Below are positions 24,643-33,080 of a stretch of DNA of 64,000 nucleotides, piece by piece. The first letter of the stretch is position 1, and every line of letters begins with the position of its first letter. The stretch is from Kocuria palustris (GTDB lineage: Bacteria; Actinomycetota; Actinomycetes; Actinomycetales; Micrococcaceae), in assembly GCF_007666205.1 (NCBI RefSeq), contig NZ_VDOR01000010.1, forward strand, positions 1 through 64,000. The letters run 5' to 3'. The notes below the pieces were generated by a model. The model had not been told where the DNA came from, searched no databases, and saw only the letters and a program-made list of their open reading frames with translations. The position numbers and the translations under genes are program-made.

Positions 24643-26721
24643 ATCACTGCGACCGCCCTCGGCACCGCGCCCTCCCACTCCTCGACCGCCCCCGCCCAGG
24701 CCGGTCCTGCCCGCCGACGCCCCGAGATCCAGGGGCTGCGCGGGCTGGCCGTCGTGCTCGTCGTGGCCTTCCACCTGTGGGGCACCGGAGTCTCCGGCGG
24801 GGTCGATGTGTTCTTCGTCGTCTCGGCATATCTGCTGACGCAGTCGTTCGCGCGCAAGGTCGAGAAGGGGCGGCCGCTGGCCCTGCCGCACTACTGGTCG
24901 CGGACCTTTGTGCGCCTGCTCATCCCGGTCGGCATCGTGCTGCTGGCGGTGCTCGCCGCGATCCTGGCCTTCTACCCGCAGTCGCGCTGGGATGCGCTGT
25001 GGACGCAGCTGCTCGGAGCCGCGACCTACTCCCTGAACTGGATCCTGGCAGCGGCCTCGGTGGACTACTACGCCGGCGGCGGGGCCGCCTCCAGCCCGGT
25101 CCAGCACATGTGGTCCCTGGCGGTCCAGGGGCAGGTCTTCGTGCTGTGGCCGCTGCTGATCGCCGCCGCGCTGGGGCTGTCCCGGGCGCTCGGCCTGAGC
25201 TTCCGGCGGACCGCGATCGGGGTCTTCGGCGCGGTCTTCGCCGCCTCGCTGCTCGCCTCGGTCGTGCTCACGCCGCTGGATCCCGGCCCGCTGTACTTCA
25301 ACACGGGGCTGCGGCTGTGGGAGTTCGCCCTCGGCTCGCTCGCGGCGCTGATCTTCACCTCCGCGCTGCCGCGGCGGCTCTCCGTGGTCCTCGGGTGGGG
25401 CGGCGTCGCCGCGGTCGCGGCGGCCGGGTTCGCGGTGGGCGACGACGGCCTGTTCCCCGGCTGGGTGGCGCTGGTGCCCACCCTGGGGGCGGCCGCGCTG
25501 CTGATCGCCCGCGACAGCGGCGGCGACCACGGCGCTCACCGGCCGCTGTCCTGGGCTCCGCTGGTGTGGCTCGGCGACCGCTCGTACGGCATCTACCTGT
25601 GGCACTGGCCCATCATGATCACCTGCCTGCTGCTCACGGGCGAGAGCACGATGTCCCTGGGCGCGGGGCTGCTGATCTTCGGGGTCTCGATCGCGCTGTC
25701 GCTGGTGACGGAGAAGGTCGTGGGGCTCATCACCGCCCCGCGCACGCAGCGCTCACGGGCCTCGACGCGGCGGGAGCTCGTGCGGCTCGTGGCCGTCGTC
25801 GCGGCCGTCGCGGTGCCCGTCAGCGCGGCTCAGGCGTGGACCCTCTCCCAGTCGGGGCTGCGGGAGTCGTACGAGGTGACGCCGGAGAACTACCCGGGGG
25901 CGGTGGCCGCCGTCGACGGGTACGACGACTCGGATCTGCCCGACCTCCACCCGATCCCCACCTGGGCCGAGGTCGACGACGAATGGGGCGATCCCGGAGG
26001 GCAGGCCTGCGAGCAGCGTCCGGAGGGATTCGACGAGCTGGCCGAGTGCTATGTCCACGATCCGGCCGCCGAGCAGGGCGGGGAGGCCGAGCGCACGGTC
26101 GTGCTGCTCGGCGACTCCCATGCCAAGCAGCTCGCCGAGCCGCTCAAGGCCGTCGCCGAGCGCAACGACTGGCGGCTGATCACCTTCGTCTACCCCGCCT
26201 GCCGCTACTCGGGCGACACCGACGACGCCACCGCGGAGTGCAATGCCTTCAATCGGGCCGCCGAGCAGGCGACGCTCGAGCTGGACCCGGATGCCGTCAT
26301 CGCCCAGGGCACCCGCTCGCAGATGCCGGATCAGGACGAGCGCGAGATCCTGGTGCCGAACTGGGCCGAGGGCGTGGCCGGCTTCCAGGAGCAGGGCATC
26401 CCGGTGATCAGCGTGCGCGACAACCCCCGCTGGGAGCGCGACATGTTCGAGTGCGTGGACCTCTACGGCGAGGACAGCCACCTGTGCAGCGCTCCGGCCG
26501 AGGAGGCGCTGGGCGGCCAGCAGATCGTCGAGGAGTGGGAGCAGACGCATCCCGACGTGCCCCTCGTGGACTTCACGGACCTCTACTGCCCCGACGGGGT
26601 CTGCCGCCCCAAGGTCGGCAACATCATGGTCTACCGGGACCTGGACCACGTGACCGGGACCTTCGGCCGCAGCATGGCGCCCATGGTCGAGGAGCGGGTC
26701 GTCGACGCCCTGCAGTGGTGA
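24643..26721 (+). CDS. membrane O-acyltransferase with C-terminal SGNH domain
   Basis: About 690 residues of OafA/YrhL type. The acyltransferase-3 part holds RRPEIQGLRGLAVVLVV-AFHLW, GGVDVFFVVSAYLLT, WSLAVQGQVFVLWPLL and SYGIYLWHWPIMI, with about ten helices. The SGNH part has GDSH near residue 490 and the DxxH pair in DLDHVT near 667. These enzymes O-acetylate cell-wall polymers or glycans on the outer face. The start is unclear: the frame is open from GTG 24442, but that lies upstream of a good promoter and inside the divergent gene. No ATG, GTG, TTG or CTG occurs between the promoter and the conserved region; ATC 24643 after GGGG is a candidate. Confidence 0.85.
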   Translation: MTATALGTAPSHSSTAPAQAGPARRRPEIQGLRGLAVVLVVAFHLWGTGVSGGVDVFFVVSAYLLTQSFARKVEKGRPLALPHYWSRTFVRLLIPVGIVLLAVLAAILAFYPQSRWDALWTQLLGAATYSLNWILAAASVDYYAGGGAASSPVQHMWSLAVQGQVFVLWPLLIAAALGLSRALGLSFRRTAIGVFGAVFAASLLASVVLTPLDPGPLYFNTGLRLWEFALGSLAALIFTSALPRRLSVVLGWGGVAAVAAAGFAVGDDGLFPGWVALVPTLGAAALLIARDSGGDHGAHRPLSWAPLVWLGDRSYGIYLWHWPIMITCLLLTGESTMSLGAGLLIFGVSIALSLVTEKVVGLITAPRTQRSRASTRRELVRLVAVVAAVAVPVSAAQAWTLSQSGLRESYEVTPENYPGAVAAVDGYDDSDLPDLHPIPTWAEVDDEWGDPGGQACEQRPEGFDELAECYVHDPAAEQGGEAERTVVLLGDSHAKQLAEPLKAVAERNDWRLITFVYPACRYSGDTDDATAECNAFNRAAEQATLELDPDAVIAQGTRSQMPDQDEREILVPNWAEGVAGFQEQGIPVISVRDNPRWERDMFECVDLYGEDSHLCSAPAEEALGGQQIVEEWEQTHPDVPLVDFTDLYCPDGVCRPKVGNIMVYRDLDHVTGTFGRSMAPMVEERVVDALQW

Positions 26722-27156
26722 GCCCCGTGCCGTCCTCCCGCATCGGCCTGTCATCACTTGATCCGACAAGGCAGATGGCCGCCTCTTGCCCGAGTGCCTT
26801 CTGACCAGGGATGATGCAGCCCGCTCGAGAGGTGAAGATTCATGTGAAGTCGACGTGCTTCGCGGCTCATTTCCCAGACGGGAGCGAAGCGAGGACCATG
26901 GTTGCCGGGATCCGAGAGCGCGGGAGCCTTCAGTCCGTCTGCGAGCTCCGGCCATCGGGTCCGCCGGCGGGCAGCATCGGGGGGTGCGCGCGCCGGCAGA
27001 GTCCACGGGCAGAGACCCTGTCGGGAGTCTGCCGATGGGCTCTGGGCCGGGTCCGGTCGGGGGGCCGGACCCGGCCCTTCTGCCGCCCCCGCTCCTCCTG
27101 ACGGGCGGTGCCTGCGGTCTCCTTGTGCTGTCGGAGCCGCACGCGAGACTTCTGTC
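26722..27156. other. intergenic region before recQ
   Basis: 435 bases with no convincing gene on either strand. It is somewhat less GC-rich at 26740-26900 than its neighbours. The notable element is a strong hairpin at 27044-27077. Confidence 0.6.
27044..27077 (+). terminator. 13-bp hairpin followed by TTCT, upstream of recQ
   Basis: GGGCCGGGTCCGG (27044-27056) pairs with CCGGACCCGGCCC (27065-27077) over an 8-base G-rich loop, then TTCT. It may be the acyltransferase terminator or, 80 bp before the recQ start, part of its leader. Confidence 0.5.
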
Positions 27157-29313
27157 ATGGCTCAGGACTCTCCTTCAGCAGCCCTCGAATCCGAGGCCCT
27201 CGACCTGCTGCGCGCCCTCACGGGCCGTCCGGACGCGGTCTTCCACCCCGGCCAGTTCGAGGCCATCTCCGCGCTCGTGGCCGACGGCCGCCGCGCCCTC
27301 GTGGTCCAGCGCACGGGCTGGGGCAAGTCGGCCGTCTACTTCATCGCCTCCCTGCTGCTGCGGGCCCGCGGGGCCGGTCCCACGCTGATCGTCTCGCCGC
27401 TGCTGGCGCTCATGCGGGACCAGGTCTCCGCCGCCGAGCGGGCCGGGGTGCGCGCCGCGTCGATCAGCTCGGCCAACGCCACGGAGTGGGGCGAGATCCT
27501 GGACCGGCTCGGGCGGGACGAGATCGACGTCCTGCTGGTGTCCCCGGAGCGCCTCAACAACGCGCGCTTCCGTCAGGAGCAGCTGCCGGATCTCATCCGC
27601 CGCATGGGGCTGCTCGTGGTGGACGAGGCCCATTGCATCTCGGACTGGGGCCATGACTTCCGCCCCGACTACCGGCGGATCAGGGATCTGATCGCGCAGC
27701 TGCCGGGCACCGTCCCCGTGCTGGCCACCACCGCGACCGCCAACGAGCGCGTGGTCCACGACGTGGAGGAGCAGCTCGGCGTGGGGATCGTCGACGACCG
27801 CAGGGACCCCGTCCTCACCCTGCGCGGCCCGCTGGCCCGCGACTCCCTGCGCCTGGGGGTCCTGCGGGTGCCGTCGAACACCGTCCGCCTGGCGTGGCTG
27901 CTCGAGCATCTGGCGGACATGGCGGGCTCGGGCATCATCTACACCCTCACCATCGGCGCCGCGGAGGACACCGCACAGGCGCTGCGCGATGCCGGGCACG
28001 ACGTCCGCCCCTACACCGGGCGCACCGACCCCGGCGAGCGCGAGCAGCTCGAGCAGGCGCTCAAGGACAACCGGGTCAAGGCGCTCGTGGCCACCTCCGC
28101 GCTGGGCATGGGCTTCGACAAGCCCGATCTGGGCTTCGTGATCCACCTGGGAGCGCCCTCGTCCCCGGTCGCCTACTACCAGCAGGTGGGCCGCGCCGGG
28201 CGCGCCACGGACAATGCGGACGTCCTGCTCCTGCCCGGCAGCGAGGACCGGGAGATCTGGGAGTACTTCGCCACTGCCTCCATGCCCACCGAGGCCAAGG
28301 CCGAGGCCGTGCTCACCGCCCTGGCCGAGCACGGCGGACCGCTGGGCCCGGGGGCGCTGGAGGCGCGGGTGGACATCAAGCGCACCGCCCTCACGCTGCT
28401 GCTCAAGGTCCTGGCCGTGGACGGGGCGGTCGAGCAGGTGCAGGGAGGCTGGCAGAGCACCGGGCGGCCATGGCACTACGATGCCGAGCGCTACGACCGC
28501 ATCCGCCGGGCGCGGGTCGACGAGCAGAACGCCATGCTCGACTACGAGAACAGCTCTCGCTGCCGCATGCAGCTGCTGATCGAGCAGCTCGACGACCCCC
28601 ACGCGCAGCCCTGCGGGCGCTGCGACAACTGCGCCGGGCCGTGGTACTCGGACCGGGTCAGCAGGGACTCCTCCCAGGCGGCCTCCTCGTCGCTCGAGAA
28701 GGTCGGGGTCATGATCGAACCGCGAGCGCAGTGGCCCACGGGCATGGACCGGCTCGGCGTCCCGGTCAAGGGCCGGATCCCGGAGGACGAGCGCGCCGAG
28801 ATCGGCCGGGCCGTCGCCAGGCTCACGGACCTCGGGTGGGGCAACCGCCTGCGCCAGATCTTCCAGGACGATGCCGACGGCCGGCCCATGGACCAGGAGG
28901 TCGATCCCGCGCTGGGCCGTGCCGCGATCGAGGTCCTCGCCGCCTGGGACTGGCAGCGGCGCCCGGCCGGCATCGTGGCCATGCCGTCGCTGTCGCGACC
29001 GCAGCTGGTCGCCTCGCTGGCGCAGGGGCTGTCCCAGGCGGGGCGCATGCCGCTGCTCGGGCAGCTGGGCCTGTCGCAGGGCCACCCCCGCCAGGGCACC
29101 GGCGGCAACGGCGCGTACCGGCTGGCGGCGCTGTGGGACCGGTTCACCGTGCCCCCGGAGGTCCAGGACGGCCTGGATCGGCTCAACGGCGCCCCCGTCC
29201 TGCTGATCGACGATCTCGTGGACAGCCGATGGACCCTCGCGGTCGCCGCCCGGGAGCTGCGTCGCGCCGGTGCGGGCCCGGTTCTGCCGTTCGTCCTCGC
29301 CTCGCGCGGCTGA
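27157..29313 (+). CDS. recQ: RecQ-family helicase with C-terminal phosphoribosyltransferase-like domain
   Basis: 718 residues. The helicase core has Walker A TGWGKS (53-58), DEAH (156-159), motif III ATTATANER and motif VI QQVGRAGR. The zinc site C469-x16-C486-x2-C489-x2-C492 has the spacing of E. coli RecQ. In place of an HRDC domain, residues of about 560-718 end in VLLIDDLVDSRWT (681-693), the PRPP-binding motif of phosphoribosyltransferases. Unwinds DNA 3' to 5' in repair. The role of the added domain is unknown, though the combination occurs in actinobacterial relatives. ATG 27157 lacks a strong RBS. Confidence 0.9.
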   Translation: MAQDSPSAALESEALDLLRALTGRPDAVFHPGQFEAISALVADGRRALVVQRTGWGKSAVYFIASLLLRARGAGPTLIVSPLLALMRDQVSAAERAGVRAASISSANATEWGEILDRLGRDEIDVLLVSPERLNNARFRQEQLPDLIRRMGLLVVDEAHCISDWGHDFRPDYRRIRDLIAQLPGTVPVLATTATANERVVHDVEEQLGVGIVDDRRDPVLTLRGPLARDSLRLGVLRVPSNTVRLAWLLEHLADMAGSGIIYTLTIGAAEDTAQALRDAGHDVRPYTGRTDPGEREQLEQALKDNRVKALVATSALGMGFDKPDLGFVIHLGAPSSPVAYYQQVGRAGRATDNADVLLLPGSEDREIWEYFATASMPTEAKAEAVLTALAEHGGPLGPGALEARVDIKRTALTLLLKVLAVDGAVEQVQGGWQSTGRPWHYDAERYDRIRRARVDEQNAMLDYENSSRCRMQLLIEQLDDPHAQPCGRCDNCAGPWYSDRVSRDSSQAASSSLEKVGVMIEPRAQWPTGMDRLGVPVKGRIPEDERAEIGRAVARLTDLGWGNRLRQIFQDDADGRPMDQEVDPALGRAAIEVLAAWDWQRRPAGIVAMPSLSRPQLVASLAQGLSQAGRMPLLGQLGLSQGHPRQGTGGNGAYRLAALWDRFTVPPEVQDGLDRLNGAPVLLIDDLVDSRWTLAVAARELRRAGAGPVLPFVLASRG

Positions 29314-29319
29314 TCGTCT

Positions 29320-29349
29320 TTGACCCTGGCCGAGGCCGCCGACTACGAT
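29320..29349 (+). promoter_or_regulatory. promoter of tRNA-Ser(GCT)
   Basis: TTGACC (29320-29325), 18-base spacer, TACGAT (29344-29349). It gives a leader of about 46 bases before the mature tRNA. Confidence 0.6.
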
Positions 29350-29401
29350 GTCAGTCGCTGTTCCATCGCCAGGGCTCCAGGTGCCTGAGCGGGATCAGCG
29401 G

Positions 29402-29490
29402 GGAGACGTGCCAGAGCGGCCGAATGGACTTCACTGCTAATGAAGGATCCGGGGAAACCTGGATCGCGGGTTCAAATCCCGCCGTCTCCG
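29402..29490 (+). tRNA. tRNA-Ser (anticodon GCT)
   Basis: 89 bases. Acceptor GGAGACG/CGTCTCC, anticodon stem CTTCA/TGAAG with loop CTGCTAA, long variable arm typical of class II tRNAs, T-arm GCGGG-TTCAAAT-CCCGC, discriminator G. CCA is not encoded. Confidence 0.95.
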
Positions 29491-29514
29491 CCGAGAGCGC
29501 CCGATCCGCGCGCA

Positions 29515-29546
29515 GAACGGCCCCCGTGTCAGCACGGGGGCCGTTC
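29515..29546. terminator. bidirectional terminator, 14-bp stem
   Basis: GAACGGCCCCCGTG (29515-29528) pairs with its complement at 29533-29546 over TCAG. It separates the tRNA from the convergent DoxX gene. Confidence 0.8.
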
Positions 29547-29574
29547 TCATGTCATCTCCTCCGCCTCGAGCGGC

Positions 29575-30069
29575 TCAGCGGCTGGTGGCCGATGAGCCGC
29601 GCGGAGCAGCCGGGCGCTCCGTCACCGCCGTGTCCCGGAAGGCGCCCCGGAGGGCCCCGTCCATGCTGAACCGGCCCGCCCCGAAGACGGCGAGCAGCAG
29701 CAGTCCCGCCCCGATGGCCAGCACGAGCTCCACGCCGCCGTCGGCGACGAAGATGCCGTTGCCCAGGTGAGCGATGATCGCGGCGCCGATCATCACGGCC
29801 ACGTTGATGAGGGCCACCAGCGGCGTCAGCGCGCCGAGGATCAGCAGGCCACCGCCGACGAGCTCGGCGGTGGCGACCAGCGCGGAGCTGAGCCCGGGCG
29901 CCGGTGCGCCCATCTGCTCGAAGCTCTCGGCCGTCCCGGCCAGCGTCCAGGACGAGAACTTCTGCCAGCCGTGGGCCATGAGGGTGATCCCGAGGGCCAG
30001 ACGCGCCAGCAGCAGGGCGACATCCGTCAGCACGGGGAGCGAATTTGCGGGACGTGTCAAGTTCTGCAT
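29575..30069 (-). CDS. DoxX family membrane protein
   Basis: 164 residues, four helices. LLARLALGITLMAHGWQKF (helix 1) and ATAELVGGGLLILG are typical of DoxX-like proteins, small redox-associated membrane proteins of the respiratory chain area whose exact role is unsettled. Start 30069 is chosen (MQNLTRP); no strong RBS is visible and the open frame further upstream shows no family similarity. Divergent from the CDF exporter. Confidence 0.82.
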   Translation of the reverse strand: MQNLTRPANSLPVLTDVALLLARLALGITLMAHGWQKFSSWTLAGTAESFEQMGAPAPGLSSALVATAELVGGGLLILGALTPLVALINVAVMIGAAIIAHLGNGIFVADGGVELVLAIGAGLLLLAVFGAGRFSMDGALRGAFRDTAVTERPAAPRGSSATSR

Positions 30070-30262
30070 CTGACGAGTATCGTCGGCCGACCTGATGGTG
30101 CGGTCACCGGCACCTCGGCAGAGGCTGGACCCCCGGCGGGGGCGAGGGAGCGCTGCCGTCGGGACCCCTCCGGGCGTGCGGTGCGCGGGAGGTCGCGGAG
30201 CAGGCGCACAATGGTGGCCGCCCGCATCCTCTCCTTCCGTCACCCGAAAGAAGCGCCGCCCC

Positions 30263-31315
30263 ATGAGCACAGCCACGTCAGCGCAGAGCGGTTCGGGAGA
30301 CGACCGGGACGCGCAGCAGGGCGGCAGCTCGCTGACCGTCGTCCTGGCCTTCGCGGCGAATCTGCTCGTCGCGCTGTCCAAGACGGTCGTCGCCGCACTG
30401 ACGGGCTCCGCCTCGATGGTCGCCGAATCCGCGCACTCGTGGGCCGACACGGGCAACGAGGTCTTCCTCCTGGTCGGCGAGCGGCGCTCGCGCCGTGCGC
30501 CGGATCCGACGCACCCGCTGGGCTACGGCCGCGCCGGGTACGTGTGGGCGATGTTCGCGGCGATCGGGCTGTTCGCCGTGGGCTCGGGAGTCTCGATCCT
30601 GCACGGCGTGCAGTCCCTGGGGGCCGAGGGGGAGGAGGGCGAGTACCTCTGGGCCTACCTGGTCCTGGCGATCTCGTTCGTCCTCGAGGGCACGTCGTTC
30701 CTGCAGGCCCTGCACCAGGCCCGCGCGGGTGCCCGCACCCGCCGGGTCAGCCCCCTGCGCTACGTCCGCACCACCTCGGATTCGATGCTGCGCGCGGTGT
30801 TCGCCGAGGACTCGGCCGCCCTGATCGGCCTGGTGATCGCCGGGGCCGGCATGGCGCTGCACCAGATCACCGGCGACGCCGTGTGGGATGCGGTGGGCTC
30901 CATCCTGGTGGGCGTGCTGCTGGGTGTCGTGGCGGTGTCGCTCATCCGGCGCAACGTCCAGCTGCTCACCGGCGAGGGCGGCTCTCCGCGCGGGCGCAAC
31001 CGGCTGCTGGCCGTCCTGCTCGAGCACCCGGACATCGCATCCGTGAGCCTGCTGCACACGGAGTGGGTCGGTGCCGATCAGATGTTCGTCGTCGCCTCGG
31101 TGGACGTGGTCGGCGATGTCCGGGAGTCCGAGCTGCGCGCCCGGGTGCAGGCCGTCGAGGACCGGCTGGAGCAGGAGCCGGGGGTCCGGCGCGCTCTGCT
31201 GACGCTGACCCGGCCCGGGGATCGCACGCAGCTGGAGCTCGAGCCGCTGCCGGACTGGTACGAGACCGAGGATCCCGCCGCTCGAGCGGGCGACGGCGAC
31301 GCTCGCCCCGCCTGA
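30263..31315 (+). CDS. cation diffusion facilitator (CDF) metal exporter
   Basis: 350 residues, six helices followed by a cytoplasmic C-terminal domain. Helix 2 carries HSWAD (about 57-61) and helix 5 carries [10 protein letters not shown] (about 181), the metal-site positions of CDF proteins. The order matches Zn/Fe/Mn efflux carriers, but the substrate cannot be told from the motif because helix 2 and 5 residues deviate from the zinc HD-HD set (HxxxD and ED). Start ATG 30263. Convergent with the NCS1 permease. Confidence 0.85.
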   Translation: MSTATSAQSGSGDDRDAQQGGSSLTVVLAFAANLLVALSKTVVAALTGSASMVAESAHSWADTGNEVFLLVGERRSRRAPDPTHPLGYGRAGYVWAMFAAIGLFAVGSGVSILHGVQSLGAEGEEGEYLWAYLVLAISFVLEGTSFLQALHQARAGARTRRVSPLRYVRTTSDSMLRAVFAEDSAALIGLVIAGAGMALHQITGDAVWDAVGSILVGVLLGVVAVSLIRRNVQLLTGEGGSPRGRNRLLAVLLEHPDIASVSLLHTEWVGADQMFVVASVDVVGDVRESELRARVQAVEDRLEQEPGVRRALLTLTRPGDRTQLELEPLPDWYETEDPAARAGDGDARPA

Positions 31316-31332
31316 ACCCTGCGTCGGCGGCG

Positions 31333-31356
31333 CCGCCCGCGGGCTCGAGCGGGCGG
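31333..31356. terminator. 8-bp hairpin between convergent genes
   Basis: CCGCCCGC/GCGGGCGG stem with 8-base loop followed by GCCTCTTC, between the CDF and NCS1 genes. Confidence 0.5.
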
Positions 31357-31370
31357 GCCTCTTCAGCCGG

Positions 31371-32939
31371 TCACAGCCCCCGCTCCTGGCGGCGGATGCG
31401 GCCGCGGCGCGCGATCAGGGTCACGGCGAACGACAGCACGAGCGAGACCAGGACGCCCAGGTTCGACCCCGCCCAGGTCCCCTCGGGGCCTCCCACGAGA
31501 CCGAGCAGGTAGCCCTGCCAGCTGTTCCAGGGAGCCTCCTCGGCGAAGGCGTTGAGGACCAGGCCCCACCCGATCGCCGAGGCCGCGACCATGGTCAGGA
31601 TCGAGATCCAGTCGATCGAGCCGTAGCGGCCGCGGGCATCGAAGAGCGCGGCCTCGTCGTAGTCGGCGCGGCGGGTGAGCACGTCGGCGATCAGGATGCC
31701 GGCCCACGAGGCCATCGGCACGCCCAGGGTGATGAGGAAGGACTGGAACGGCCCGATGAAGTCCTGGGCCGCGAAGGCGACCCACAGGGTGCCGACCGTC
31801 AGGATCACGCCGTCGACGGCGGCCGCGGCCGGGCGCGGGATGCGGATGCCCAGCGACAGCAGCGTCAGCCCCGAGGAGTAGATGCCGAGCACCGCCCCGG
31901 AGACCAGAGTGAGCACGGCGACGAGCCAGAACGGGATGAGCGCCCACAGGGGCAGCAGCGCGGCCAGGGCCCCGACGGGGTCGCCGCCGATGGCCTCGGC
32001 GAGCAGGGGGTCCGATCCGGCCAGCAGCAGGCCGAAGATCACGAGCACGATCGGGGCGGAGGCTCCGCCGATCGTGTTCCACGCGACGATGGCGCCGTCG
32101 GAGGTCGAGCGGGACTGATAGCGCGACCAGTCGGCGGCGATGTTGATCCAGCCCAGGCCGAATCCCGTCATGACCATCACGAGCGCGCCGATCATCTGCT
32201 GGGCCGAGCCGGCCGGTGCGCTGAGGACGGCCTCCCACCGGATGTGGGGGATCGTCAGCACCATGAAGACGATCGTGGCCGCGCCCGTGAGCCAGGTGAG
32301 CACCGACTGCAGCCGGATGATCGTGTGGTAGCCGAGCACCGAGGCCGTGACGATGAGCAGCGCCACGACCGCCGCGGCGATCACGGTCACGGCGCCCCCG
32401 GCTCCCCACCCCAGCGCGCTGAAGACCGTCGCCGTGGCCAGCACGGCGGTGATCGCCAGGGAGGTCTCCCAGCCGATCGAGGTCAGCCACGAGATGATCC
32501 CCGGCAGCTTCTGCCCGTGCACGCCGAAGGCCGCCCGCGACAGCACCATGGTGGGCGCACTGCCGCGCTTGCCGGCGATGGCCACGAGACCGCACAGCGC
32601 GAAGCTGATGACGATGCCGATGACCGCGACCGCGGTGGCCTGCCAGAAGGAGATCCCGTAGCCCAGCAGGTAGGAGCCGTAGGTCATCCCGAACACGGAG
32701 ATGTTCGCCGCGAACCAGGGCCAGAAGAGATCCCGGGGGCGGGCGGTGCGCTCGTCCTCGGCGATGATCTCGATGCCCGTGGTCTCGAGCAGGGCCCCGG
32801 GCCGGTCGTCGTGCAGCGCGCTCGTGGGCGCCGCGGCGGGGGCCCCTGCCTGGGCCGCGGCCGGGGCCGAAGCCCAGGGCGCGGAGGAGGGCGGTGCGGT
32901 CCGGGAGGGGCCGCCGGAGGGGGAGGGCAGGGAGGACAC
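31371..32939 (-). CDS. NCS1 family purine/cytosine permease-like transporter
   Basis: 522 residues with about 12 helices. RDLFWPWFAANISVFGMTYGSYLLGYG is the NCS1 first-helix signature and IAADWSRYQSR with GFGLGWINIA is typical of cytosine/purine permeases. The hydrophilic Ala/Pro-rich N-terminus is unusually long (about 75 residues). GTG 32939 is chosen because GGAG lies six bases upstream; the frame is open to TTG 33032 without a good RBS. Imports a nucleobase or related compound; ligand not assignable. Confidence 0.82.
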   Translation of the reverse strand: MSSLPSPSGGPSRTAPPSSAPWASAPAAAQAGAPAAAPTSALHDDRPGALLETTGIEIIAEDERTARPRDLFWPWFAANISVFGMTYGSYLLGYGISFWQATAVAVIGIVISFALCGLVAIAGKRGSAPTMVLSRAAFGVHGQKLPGIISWLTSIGWETSLAITAVLATATVFSALGWGAGGAVTVIAAAVVALLIVTASVLGYHTIIRLQSVLTWLTGAATIVFMVLTIPHIRWEAVLSAPAGSAQQMIGALVMVMTGFGLGWINIAADWSRYQSRSTSDGAIVAWNTIGGASAPIVLVIFGLLLAGSDPLLAEAIGGDPVGALAALLPLWALIPFWLVAVLTLVSGAVLGIYSSGLTLLSLGIRIPRPAAAAVDGVILTVGTLWVAFAAQDFIGPFQSFLITLGVPMASWAGILIADVLTRRADYDEAALFDARGRYGSIDWISILTMVAASAIGWGLVLNAFAEEAPWNSWQGYLLGLVGGPEGTWAGSNLGVLVSLVLSFAVTLIARRGRIRRQERGL

Positions 32940-33080
32940 GGTCGGCTCCGATTCTGGGCTGAGGCTGCGGATGCGCGGAGCGCGCTCCGCCACCCGCCCA
33001 TCCTGCCTGCCGAGCGGGCGATCTCGAGCCAAATGCCGGTCAGCAGCGCAGGAGACCGCCTGCTCGGCGAATGGAGGGGG

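Noticed and set aside
26722-27156. Small genes upstream of recQ
   Set aside because: Open frames on both strands here have no RBS, no similarity and Arg/Gly-rich shadow composition.
27175-29085. 636-codon open frame antisense to recQ
   Set aside because: Composition is that of a reverse-frame shadow, and the + strand helicase motifs are unambiguous.
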